A DNA stretch of 32,931 nt, taken from NCBI GenBank assembly GCA_036521875.1, contig DATDGX010000247.1, positions 1 to 32,931 of the forward strand, written 5' to 3'. Below are positions 15,523 through 24,400 of the stretch, piece by piece; positions within the stretch are counted from its first letter, which is position 1; the number at the start of each line of letters is the position of its first letter. Below the pieces are notes generated by a model. That model did not search any database. It saw only the letters and a program-made list of their open reading frames with translations, and was not told the origin of the DNA. This stretch comes from DATDGX01 sp036521875. Lineage in GTDB: Bacteria > Desulfobacterota > Binatia > Binatales > Binataceae. The position numbers and the translations under genes are program-made.

Positions 15523-15673
15523 GTGATTGACGGTAATTTCTGATCGAGTTCGAATAAACGGGGCCGCACTCGCTCAGCCCACTGGTTTCGCCAGCGAATC
15601 GCCGAGGCCTGAGAAGCGCTCGGTGGGGCGCGCGATCGCCGCGCGCGCGAGTTCCTCGGTCCCGAGCATCACC
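15523..15673. repeat. recD: Repeat copy B: native recD 3' end and downstream flank
   Basis: This segment is matched by copy A at 11137-11286 in direct orientation, 4.4 kb apart. It contains the recD stop at 15574-15576, the preceding codons, and 51 bp of downstream flank. The flank includes the 23-nt stretch (15540-15562) found exactly at the VOC gene end (7252-7274). The ABC-3C operon lies between copies A and B. Confidence 0.85.
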
Positions 15674-17676
15674 ACCGAGTTGCGGCTCCGCGTCACTGCC
15701 GTGTAGAGAATCTCGCGGGTCAGAATCGGCAGGTCCTTCTCGGGCAGCACGATCGCGACCGCATCGAACTCCGAGCCCTGCGCCTTGTGCACCGTGCTGG
15801 CGTAGCAAAGCTCGACCATGTCGGTGAGAGCGTCGAGCGGGAAAACCGCAAAGCCGCCTCCGCGTGGAAACACCGCCATCGCGGCTTCGCGGTTGCCCTC
15901 TCCGCGGCGCACCCAGAGCAGGAGTCCCTGGTCGCCGTTGAACAGCATCCGATCGTAATCGTTGCGCAGCACCATCAGCGGCTCGCCAACCAGGAACGAA
16001 TTGCGCTCCGGCTCGCCGGCGCGAGCGGCTGCCCGGCGATGCAGTCGCTCGTTGATCGTCTCGGCGCCGGTGTCGAAGACCCGCGTCACGCACAGGATTC
16101 GCGAGCGCGCGCGATGCGCGAACAGGCGCCGCAGGCATTCGCGGTCGGCCGCGCCGAAGCCGTCGCGCGTCTCGATATAGACGCGGCCGGCCAGCTCCGC
16201 GATTTCGTTTTCGTTGCCACCCGCGATTTGCTCCGCATACCATCGATCGAGAAACGGCCCGAGCCCGCGTGCCGTCTCGATCCGGACGAACTCGACCCCT
16301 TCAAATCTGAGTTCCGCCGCGGAAGCCCGGAGCGCGATCGCGTTTGAGATCGAGATTGACGTTGAGGTTGACGGCGCGTCACCGACCATGTCGAAGTTCA
16401 TCACGGATGCGTCGCCGGCATTGATCGCGCGGGCCGCAGCCTCAATCGCGCCGCCCGCGGCGCGCTCGCTCTCCGTGCGATAATTGCGTATCAGCCGAAC
16501 GCCGGCGCCGGCGGGCGTCGCGCGCGCGTCGGAGCCGCTCTGCTCGCGCGGCGCCAATTCGCGGAACACCGCCCCCGCCGCCACCGACGGAAGCTGATTC
16601 GCGTCGCCGAGCACCACCAGCCTCGCTCCCGGCCGGACCGCGCCCGCCAGCCGCTCCATCAGCGCGAGATCGAGCATCGAGCCTTCATCGACGATCACCA
16701 CCGACGCGGCCAGGCAGTTGTTGCGATGGTGCCGGAAGCGCCCGCTCGCCGGCGAGTAGCCCAGCAAGCGATGAAGCGTGGACGGCGCCGGGCACGCGGC
16801 AAGCAGCGCCTCGTCGGCCGCGCCGCGCGCGGCCACCTGCACCAGTCCGTCGCGCACGCACTCGCCCATCCGGTACGCCGCCTTGCCGGTCGGCGCCGCG
16901 AGCGCGAACTGTCCGGGGCGCACGCCCAGCCGGGCCAGCACGCGGAGAATCGCCACCACGATAGTCGTCTTGCCGGTGCCGGGGCCGCCGGAGATTACCG
17001 TGAGATGCGATCGCGCCGCCGCCGCGACCGCGTCGCGCTGCTCGGACGACAGTTCCATCGCGCGGCCGCCCGCGACGCTCGGGCGAGCAATCACGTCCGC
17101 GAGTGCGCGCTTCACCTCGTCGCCGTCGATCGGCTCGGCATCTTCGGGATTCGCGAGACTCTTGAGCCGCTCCGCGAGCTTCGCTTCCGCATCGTGAATT
17201 CTCTGATGGTAAATGAACGGGCGCATATAGAGGATCGGCTTGTAGTCGTCGCCGCGCCGTCCGATGACGGCATCGGCGGCGCTCGATTCGAGCAGATTCT
17301 CAATCGCCGCCGCCATCGCGTCCGCACCGTCTTCACCCGGCGCGTCGCCCAGCAGGCCGCTCAGCATCCGGCGCATCGGCTCGCGCGCCATCTCACCTGT
17401 CACCGGAAACCGGGTGCTGCCTTCCGTCAGTGCGGCGAGCGAGATGACGATCAGAACGATCAGCGCAAAACGCCGCTCGTCATCCAGCGCGGGCTCCAGC
17501 GCGGCTATCTCCGCGGCGGCGTGAACCGCGTCGCGATCGAGATTGAATGCGCCCGAATTGGCTTCCAGAGCGCGCATCCGGCGCTCGAAGCGGGTCGGAC
17601 CGACGGGAGCATCGGATTGCGCATCGAAGCGCCGCGATGCGGTCTCCATGCCGAGCCGCGCATAGCGAGGCTTCAC
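15574..17676 (-). CDS. recD: RecBCD enzyme subunit RecD (exodeoxyribonuclease V alpha, 5'-3' helicase)
   Basis: 700-residue SF1B helicase, the fast 5'-3' motor of RecBCD acting at double-strand breaks. The N-terminal 200 residues are the RecD-specific RecB-contact region. Helicase motifs follow: Walker A SGGPGTGKTT (Lys236), motif II VVIVDEGSMLD, motif III VVLGDANQLPSV, motif IV LIRNYRT, motif V TVHKAQGSEFD and motif VI YTAVTRSRNSV. Length and motifs are normal, and it is not a RecD2 (which occurs without RecBC). The ATG at 17676 overlaps the recB stop by 4 bp. Its last codons lie in the repeat that also flanks the far side of the ABC-3C operon, so the reading frame may have been rebuilt by an insertion event. 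Confidence 0.95.
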   Translation of the reverse strand: MKPRYARLGMETASRRFDAQSDAPVGPTRFERRMRALEANSGAFNLDRDAVHAAAEIAALEPALDDERRFALIVLIVISLAALTEGSTRFPVTGEMAREPMRRMLSGLLGDAPGEDGADAMAAAIENLLESSAADAVIGRRGDDYKPILYMRPFIYHQRIHDAEAKLAERLKSLANPEDAEPIDGDEVKRALADVIARPSVAGGRAMELSSEQRDAVAAAARSHLTVISGGPGTGKTTIVVAILRVLARLGVRPGQFALAAPTGKAAYRMGECVRDGLVQVAARGAADEALLAACPAPSTLHRLLGYSPASGRFRHHRNNCLAASVVIVDEGSMLDLALMERLAGAVRPGARLVVLGDANQLPSVAAGAVFRELAPREQSGSDARATPAGAGVRLIRNYRTESERAAGGAIEAAARAINAGDASVMNFDMVGDAPSTSTSISISNAIALRASAAELRFEGVEFVRIETARGLGPFLDRWYAEQIAGGNENEIAELAGRVYIETRDGFGAADRECLRRLFAHRARSRILCVTRVFDTGAETINERLHRRAAARAGEPERNSFLVGEPLMVLRNDYDRMLFNGDQGLLLWVRRGEGNREAAMAVFPRGGGFAVFPLDALTDMVELCYASTVHKAQGSEFDAVAIVLPEKDLPILTREILYTAVTRSRNSVVMLGTEELARAAIARPTERFSGLGDSLAKPVG

Positions 17677-20600
17677 GGCCGTCCCTCCAGCGCCGGAACC
17701 ACGCGGATCAGCTCACGCTCCGCGGCCACCAGCTCGGCCCATCGCGGGCGATGGAAGTACACGCCGCGATCGCCGGAGCCGCCGCCGCCGATGCCGCGGA
17801 TGAACAGGTACAGCAGGCCGCCGAAGCGCGCGCGGTACTCGCGCTCGTCCCTGATGCCGAGCAGCCGCATCACGCCGATCGAATAGATCTGCGCCTGGAG
17901 TTCGTAATGCTGCTGCACGTGCTCCTTGACCGCCGCGCGCTCGTACGAGTCGAGCAGATCGCTCTTCCAGTCGGCGAAGTAGAACAGTCCATTGTGCTCG
18001 AAAACCAGGTCGACGAAGCCCTTGAGATATCCGCGCTCAACCGTCCACGCGCCATCGTGGCTCGCTGCGAGCAGCGGATGATGCAGTTCCGGAATCGGGT
18101 AGACAAACTCCATCTCGCGCACGTTTGGGCATTTGTACAGGCCGTCGATTCGGACCACGCCCTCGAACGCGATCGGCGCGCGCAGCGTGTTGAAAACGAT
18201 CTCGGCGGCGCGCTCGTGCCAGCGCGGATCCAGCACCTGATGCCGTCGCATCGCCGCGGCGATCAGCTTGCGAATGTCGTCGCGCGCGTTCCACGCCGCG
18301 AGGGTGGGAGACGCGTCGAGAGTGGCAAAGTCGAGCTTCTCGATCACCTCGTGCAGAAAAATTCCCACGCTGCGGCCGCCCGGCAGGTCGGCTGCCTCCG
18401 CGGCCTGGCTGGCGTCATCGTCGTCGCTCTTGAAGTCTTCGGGTTCGAGGCCGAACGGGTCCCTCTCGGGCCGGAACTTCTGCAGCGACGTGTACGAGCG
18501 GACCAGCAGCGGAGCGCGGCGCCGGCGAATTCGCCGCAGCTCGGACTCGAGCGCGGCGTCCTCGTCTCGCAACAGCTTCTCCGGGGGCGTCCACGCGAGA
18601 AACGCGTTCGCGATCTGTTCCTCGTCGCGCCGGGCGGGCCTCGCCAATCCAATTTTATCGATCTGGAAGTAGTGATTAAATTCGTCGCGGCTCCGGTCCG
18701 CTTCCAGAGCCAGCAGGCGGCGGTTGAGATGACTGTAGTATCCGCTCACTGGCGCCTTGGTCGAGCCCTCGGGGAACAACGGCAGGTAAAGTTTTGCGCG
18801 CGCGCGGGTCATCGCGACGTAAAGCAGCCGCTGCTCCTCTTCTGCCTGCTCGCAATCGATACGATCGCTCACCGCGTCCTTCGCAGTCTTGCCTATCGCG
18901 ACGCGCCGCTCGAAGCCCTCGTGATAAATCGCCACCGGGTCCGAACTGTTGATGCGATACGCGCCGCCGAAAAGGAAAATGACGTCGGCTTCCAGACCCT
19001 TGCTCTTGTGCACCGTCATCACCTGCACGGCCTTGCGCTCGCTCTCCAGACGCTGCACACCCGGGTCCTCGCGGGCCGGTACCGCTCGCTCGCGGACGTA
19101 GTCGTCCAGCAATTCAATCAGCTCGGCGAGTGACAGCCCGCCGCCATGCGCGTCTTCGAGCAGGATCTCGAAAACGTGCAGATAGTTGGTGAGCTCCCGG
19201 AGGCTATCCGAGGCGAACAATTCACGAAAGGCGAGCCCGCTCTGATGGAGCATGCGATCGAATAGCTCGGCGAAGCACTCGGCCTGCGCGAGAGCATTCC
19301 ACTCGCGCAGCCGCTCCCAGAGCGGATTCCCGGGCGCGCGAGAGGCGCGGTCGGCCTGCGCCGCGTCGACCGCCCGGTCGGCCTGCACCGCGTCGGCCGC
19401 CCGGTCCGCGCGCGTCACATTGAGCGCTTTGTCGCCCTGTGTCGCGTTGACCGCCCGGTCGGCCTCCGCGAGCGCACCCCACTCGCGCAGCGGCTCCCAG
19501 AGCCGATTCCCGCGCGCGCGCGGAGCGCGGTCCGCCTGCGCCGCGTCGAGTTCGTCAACCTGGTCAACCTCGCGCAACGGCACCGCGAAAAACGGCGTGG
19601 CCCACGCTTTCAGGCGTCGCGAGCGATCGCCGGGCTCCTCGATCGCGCGCATCACGTCGAGGATGTCCGCGGCCTCGCCGGCCTGGAACAGTCCCTCCTG
19701 TTTGTAAAAGGCGAACGGCACGCCCGCCTCGCGCAGGTATTTTCCTATCTCGAGGCTTTCGAACCCGGTGCGCGTCAGGACGAAAATCTCCTCAGCGCCG
19801 ACCGCACGCGGGCCGTTCGCGGCGCCCCGCATCGCGATTCGTCGAGCCGGGTCGGAGAGCAGCCCACGGATAGTCGCGGCGATATAACGTCCCAGTGCGG
19901 CGCGCGCTTCCGACGCCGATGCGGATTTTTCGCCGAGCAGCATCAGTGTCACCGGCTGGATTGGCTTCCCGCCGACATTGAGCGCGCGAAGATCGTCGCG
20001 CCCGCTCCACACGGGATTGTCGTAGCGGATCTTTCCGCTGAAGAATGGCGGCGCGGCGCTCTGATCGAGAATGACATTGCACGCCGCGATCATGTCGGCG
20101 GTCGAACGGAAATTTTCGACCAGCGGCACAGACGGACCGAACGCCGCAAGCTCTTCGCGCGCTTGACGATAAGTGAACACGTCGGCGCCGCGGAATGCGT
20201 AGATGGCCTGCTTCGGATCGCCGATCACGTAGAGGTAAGGCGGCCGCGCGTTGGTGACGAATACGCGGCGGAGAATTTGCCACTGAAGATCGTCGGTGTC
20301 CTGAAACTCGTCGACGATCGCATAGCGGTAGCGCTCGCGGAGTGCTGTGACCAGCGCAGCGCCGCGCGGACTCGCGAGCGCGCTCCACACCCATGCGAGC
20401 ATGTCGTCGTAGTCGATCGCGCCGCGCTCGCGTTTGTCGCGATCGAGCCGCTCCGCGATTTGTGGCAGGAACGTGTCCGCGATCTGCACCTCGAGCGAGC
20501 TCGCAATTTGCGCGCGCGCCGCGACGTCCAGGAACCTCAAGGTCCGTGCCGTCAGCGCGCCGCGAAACTTCGGCATCGTCTTCGCACCGACGTGCTTGGG

Positions 20601-21419
20601 GTTCAGGAGTGGGAGGAAGTCAAATTGAACGAGATCGCGGAGCAGGTTGCCGGTCGCGCCGCGTGCGCGCGCGCCTGTGACGATGCGCGCCAACGACGCG
20701 ATGCTGGCGAGCGCCGCATCGCGCGAGTCGCCTCTGAGAGCCGCCGCCCGGCGGTAGTCCTGCTCGAGCGAGCTCGCGTCGAACGTCGCCGCCAGTTCCT
20801 CGACTGCGGTACGGTTGCGTGCGAGCGCGCCGGTCGCGAGGTAGCGGTTGCGATGCGCCTGGTAGAGCAGGTTCTCGAGTTTCACCGCGTCGCGATCGTC
20901 CAGCCAATGGCCGAGCAGTGCCGCCGCATCTTTGTCGACTGCCAGATGCTCGCGAAGTACGGTGCGGAATGCTTCGTGAAACAGTTTCTTTCCAGGCGCG
21001 ACGTCGACGACGAAGCGCGTGCCGCTGTCGAACGCGAGGTCGCTGAGCACGCGGCGGCAGAAGCCGTGAATCGTGAAGATCGGACCGCGCGAGAACGAGA
21101 ACAGCGCGTTCCTGAGCCGTTCGAGGCCCGCATCGCCGACCCGCACGACGTCGTCGCCTGCCCGTTCCGCCTCCGCGCCCCCGCTGATCAGGCGGTCGAG
21201 CACCGTGCGGATCCGCTCGCGCAACTCCGCGGTCGCCTTCTCGGTGAAGGTCATCACGAGAATCTGCTCGATGGTGCATGCGCCGCTCAGCAACAGGTCC
21301 ACGAATAGGTGCTCAAGGGTGTGCGTTTTGCCGGTTCCCGCGCTCGCCTCGATCACCGTGTGATTGTCGCGCGGGATCCGGCGCAGGATGGCCGGCCGGA
21401 GGTATTTTATTTCAGCCAC
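17673..21419 (-). CDS. recB: RecBCD enzyme subunit RecB (helicase-nuclease)
   Basis: 1248-residue UvrD-type 3'-5' helicase with C-terminal nuclease. Walker A EASAGTGKTHT is at Lys31. Later motifs are IVDEFQDTDDLQ (II), YVIGDPKQAIYAFRGAD (III), LVENFRS, MTVHKSKGLEADVIFLFGG (V) and LYVAMTRARAKLYLP (VI). The nuclease domain shows KGFVDLVFEHNGLFYFADWK, the D...D-x-K metal site of RecB nucleases, followed by Q-x3-Y in QHYELQAQIY. The start is GTG at 21419, 17 bp after recC. Odd point: residues about 624-713, inside the helicase, contain a 9-residue tandem repeat expansion and a segmental duplication that other RecB proteins would not be expected to share. Confidence 0.95.
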   Translation of the reverse strand: MAEIKYLRPAILRRIPRDNHTVIEASAGTGKTHTLEHLFVDLLLSGACTIEQILVMTFTEKATAELRERIRTVLDRLISGGAEAERAGDDVVRVGDAGLERLRNALFSFSRGPIFTIHGFCRRVLSDLAFDSGTRFVVDVAPGKKLFHEAFRTVLREHLAVDKDAAALLGHWLDDRDAVKLENLLYQAHRNRYLATGALARNRTAVEELAATFDASSLEQDYRRAAALRGDSRDAALASIASLARIVTGARARGATGNLLRDLVQFDFLPLLNPKHVGAKTMPKFRGALTARTLRFLDVAARAQIASSLEVQIADTFLPQIAERLDRDKRERGAIDYDDMLAWVWSALASPRGAALVTALRERYRYAIVDEFQDTDDLQWQILRRVFVTNARPPYLYVIGDPKQAIYAFRGADVFTYRQAREELAAFGPSVPLVENFRSTADMIAACNVILDQSAAPPFFSGKIRYDNPVWSGRDDLRALNVGGKPIQPVTLMLLGEKSASASEARAALGRYIAATIRGLLSDPARRIAMRGAANGPRAVGAEEIFVLTRTGFESLEIGKYLREAGVPFAFYKQEGLFQAGEAADILDVMRAIEEPGDRSRRLKAWATPFFAVPLREVDQVDELDAAQADRAPRARGNRLWEPLREWGALAEADRAVNATQGDKALNVTRADRAADAVQADRAVDAAQADRASRAPGNPLWERLREWNALAQAECFAELFDRMLHQSGLAFRELFASDSLRELTNYLHVFEILLEDAHGGGLSLAELIELLDDYVRERAVPAREDPGVQRLESERKAVQVMTVHKSKGLEADVIFLFGGAYRINSSDPVAIYHEGFERRVAIGKTAKDAVSDRIDCEQAEEEQRLLYVAMTRARAKLYLPLFPEGSTKAPVSGYYSHLNRRLLALEADRSRDEFNHYFQIDKIGLARPARRDEEQIANAFLAWTPPEKLLRDEDAALESELRRIRRRRAPLLVRSYTSLQKFRPERDPFGLEPEDFKSDDDDASQAAEAADLPGGRSVGIFLHEVIEKLDFATLDASPTLAAWNARDDIRKLIAAAMRRHQVLDPRWHERAAEIVFNTLRAPIAFEGVVRIDGLYKCPNVREMEFVYPIPELHHPLLAASHDGAWTVERGYLKGFVDLVFEHNGLFYFADWKSDLLDSYERAAVKEHVQQHYELQAQIYSIGVMRLLGIRDEREYRARFGGLLYLFIRGIGGGGSGDRGVYFHRPRWAELVAAERELIRVVPALEGRP
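19281..19550 (-). repeat. recB: 27-bp tandem repeats within a segmental duplication in recB
   Basis: Four 27-bp units (19353-19379, 19380-19406, 19407-19433, 19434-19460) encode nine-residue repeats of the form D-[RK]-A-x-[ND]-x-x-[QR]-[AG]. They sit inside a larger direct duplication: 19281-19370 and 19461-19550 are near-identical 90-bp copies offset by exactly 180 bp. Each encodes the WE[PR]LREW-[GN]-ALA[EQ]A and DRA[SP]RA module. All lengths are multiples of three, so the reading frame is kept. Confidence 0.9.
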
Positions 21420-21436
21420 GATTTTTCACGCGCCGT

Positions 21437-24400
21437 CTAAGTGCCAAAGATCGCGCTGATCGGGTCGAAGCGCCGTCGAATAATTTCGTGCATCTCCAGC
21501 TCCGACGGCGGATCGAACCATCGCGCATTGCGCACCGGACCGTAGTCCGATCCGCAGTGGACATTCTCGTTCTCGCGCACGTCCTCGACGCTCGCGGTAA
21601 GGAGGCGCCCGTCAGCGCCCTTTCTGATTTCCTTGTGGACTTCTTCCGCCGCCTCGGCCGGGAAGAAATGGTGATTGTCGCCGGAGAGCAAATCGGCGAC
21701 GAGCGTCGCGAGATAAGCGCGCGCGGCGTCCTGTGACATCGCGGGTAAAGTTCGTTCCCGCTTCTTGCTCGCCGCGTCGTCGCCGGCCAGCATCACGGCG
21801 TGGAACTCGCCCTCGCGCCATTCCCCGGCGGCGGCTAACGCGACCGCCGAAATCGCGAGTCGAATGAAATCGCGAAGTTTCGGCTCCTTTCCGATCACCG
21901 GATGGAGCGCGAGGTTGCGCGCCGGCGACACTCGTTCGATGCTGCCGTGGAGACTCACGCGCTGAAGGATGGTGCCGCCACCCGGCGCCGGAAGTGGAAT
22001 CTCGAGCACGATCGGATCGAGAACCAAATCCGAACGCGCGAATTCATCCGCGGGCCCGAAGCGGAGGTCGTGAAACTGCGCGAGGTCGAGCGCGCCTGAC
22101 AATCGCGCCTGCGCCACCCATCGATCGAGCATCGCGATATTCGCGCCGCGCGCGGAGGCCGCAAACGGACCCGCGGGCGCTTTCCCGGAGGCCTGCTGGA
22201 TCGCGAAAGCACGTTCGTACTCCTCCGACATCGCCGCGCGATCGCCGTGTCCGCGCGCGAACACTTCGCGGAGCAATATCGCGCGGTCAAGCCTCGACTG
22301 TCCGAGCGGCTCGTCGTCGTCGTCATCGGCGTCATCGTCTTCGAGCATCCCGAGCGCGTATCGCGACGCGCCTTGCAGAGGACACTCCAGGAACTTCCGC
22401 AGCGCAGCGAGCGAAAGCCGGATCTCGTCGCGCACAAGGTTTCGCGACGCATTCGCCCCCGCCGGTGTTTCGAGTTTCAGTATTTCTCGCAGCCGCTCCG
22501 CGACGATCGCGTCGAGCCGCTCCAGGAGCGGCGGCGAGTCGCGGCGAGCGGGCAGCGAAATTGGAACCTGGCGCGCGAGGTCAGCGCGCAGCGCAGCCAT
22601 ACGCGCGCCGCGCCGCGCCTCGGGATCAAGGCTCACCGGCAGCGTCGAATCGCGTTCCGTTTCCGCAATTGAGATGGAGTCGCTTTTCGTTTTCCCATTC
22701 AGGTCGGGGAAATACTCGAGGTCGTAGCGGCTGACTCGATGATTTATTGTGAGGCGCGCGAGCGTCTTCTTGTCGACGTACCCGCGCATCAGGAATTCGA
22801 GCTCGCGGATAGTTGACGACGGCTCGAGCCGGTCACCGGTGCGTGCGTCGCGCGCAACGTACGAAAGGTAGAGGCGCTCGCGCGCGGCCAGGATCGAATC
22901 GAGGAACAGGTAGCGATCGCGCTCGGTCGGACTCACGTCTCCGGCCTGGCGCCGGGCGCGTCGGAGATCGAGCCGGTCGTGCCGATCGCGCTCGGGAAAC
23001 GAAGCCTCGCCCAGGCCCGGCACGAACACGACCCGAAACGGAATCGCGCGCAGCGCGGAGAGCGCTCCCGCCGCGACGCCGCGGCCGGAAAATCCCGCCT
23101 GGTGTTTCTCGGGGTCCGCGATTCGCGCGAGCGCGAGCTTGCCGACGACTTCATACCCGACCGGTTCGCTACTGATGCCGGCGGTCGCGATCGTTTCGAT
23201 GGCGGCGAGGCAACGGTCGCGCACTCGCTCACCGATTGCGTCGGGCGGCTTGATGTACGCCGCGACCATCGCGCTTATCGCGCGCGCCCATTCTTCCAGG
23301 CGCATGCGGCGCGAGCGAAGATCGATCGCGTCGGCGATAATCGCGCGCGCGGTCCGGATCATGCGGAGCGCGCCGGGGATCCGCTCCTCGCCGATTTCGA
23401 AAGCACGATAGGCATGCGCGCCGGGCGCATCGAACGCGCGCGAATCGCCGCTGGGCTCGCCGGTCATGAACACGCCGAGCGCCAGCCGCTTGAGCGCCTG
23501 GTCCCAGTGCCCCATGTCCGTCGGGAGGTAGCCGGCAGCGGCCGCTTCCTCGTCAGCGCCAAAGAAGACTCCGAGCTCGCGCGCCCATGTGGACCATAGC
23601 TCGGTCTCGATCTCAGGATCGCTGCCCGCGACCGCCGGATGCGTCAGGACGCGAACCACCTCGGTGCGCGCCAGGCGGCCGAGCGGCAGGCGAATCAGCA
23701 GCTCGATCGCGCCGGCAACGCGGCTCATCCCCGCGGCGCTGCGCGTGGTGATTTCGACTGGAAGCCCGCGATCGGCGAACACGCTCTCGATATGCGGGAG
23801 GTAGGCGTCGCACGACGAGTCGGGAATCAGCACGCCGATTTCATGGAATCGAAGCGGCGATGCTCCGCCACCACTATCCACGGCGCGGTCGCCGCTTCGA
23901 ACCAGCGACCAGATTTCGTTGGCAACTATTTCGACTTCGCGGCGGATGCCGGGGCAGGCGAGGATGCGGACACTGCCGTCGTCGCCGGGCGAATCGCCGG
24001 GCTGCATCGGTGCGCGCTCACCCTCGCGCACCAGGATGCTTTCCTGCAGCGATTTGAGGATGGTCGGCGCGCCGCCGCTGGCGGGATGAATAAAGTGCGA
24101 CTCAAAGTCGCAATCCGCCAGCTCGTTGAGCATCCGCACGTACTCGCGGCCCGGCCGCCCCCAGAGCCTGAGTGCGGGGTTGTCGCCGCCGGCGTCCGCT
24201 TCGAGCCCGAATGGATCTTCAGCGCCCTCCAAGCCGGCTTGAAGCCGTGCGCCGCGATGCGCCAACCGAAGGCGCTCGGCCACGCGCGCATCGTCCACGT
24301 CCTCCCAGAATTCCTGGCAGGGATTGAGAGCGAATACCGACAAATTGATGAGCTGGCCGAGGCGCGCGAAGATTTCGACGAACGCCGGGCCGGCATACGC

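Noticed and set aside
11137..15673. Insertion sequence or integrative element with its own recombinase
   Set aside because: No transposase, integrase or terminal inverted repeats can be read between the repeats; only the direct repeats support mobility.
16726..19133. Long plus-strand ORFs (386 and 528 codons) across recD/recB
   Set aside because: Shadow frames rich in Arg/Ala/His; the minus strand carries all RecD and RecB helicase motifs.
19353..19460. CRISPR array
   Set aside because: The 27-bp units are directly adjacent without spacers and are in frame inside recB, so this is a coding tandem repeat.
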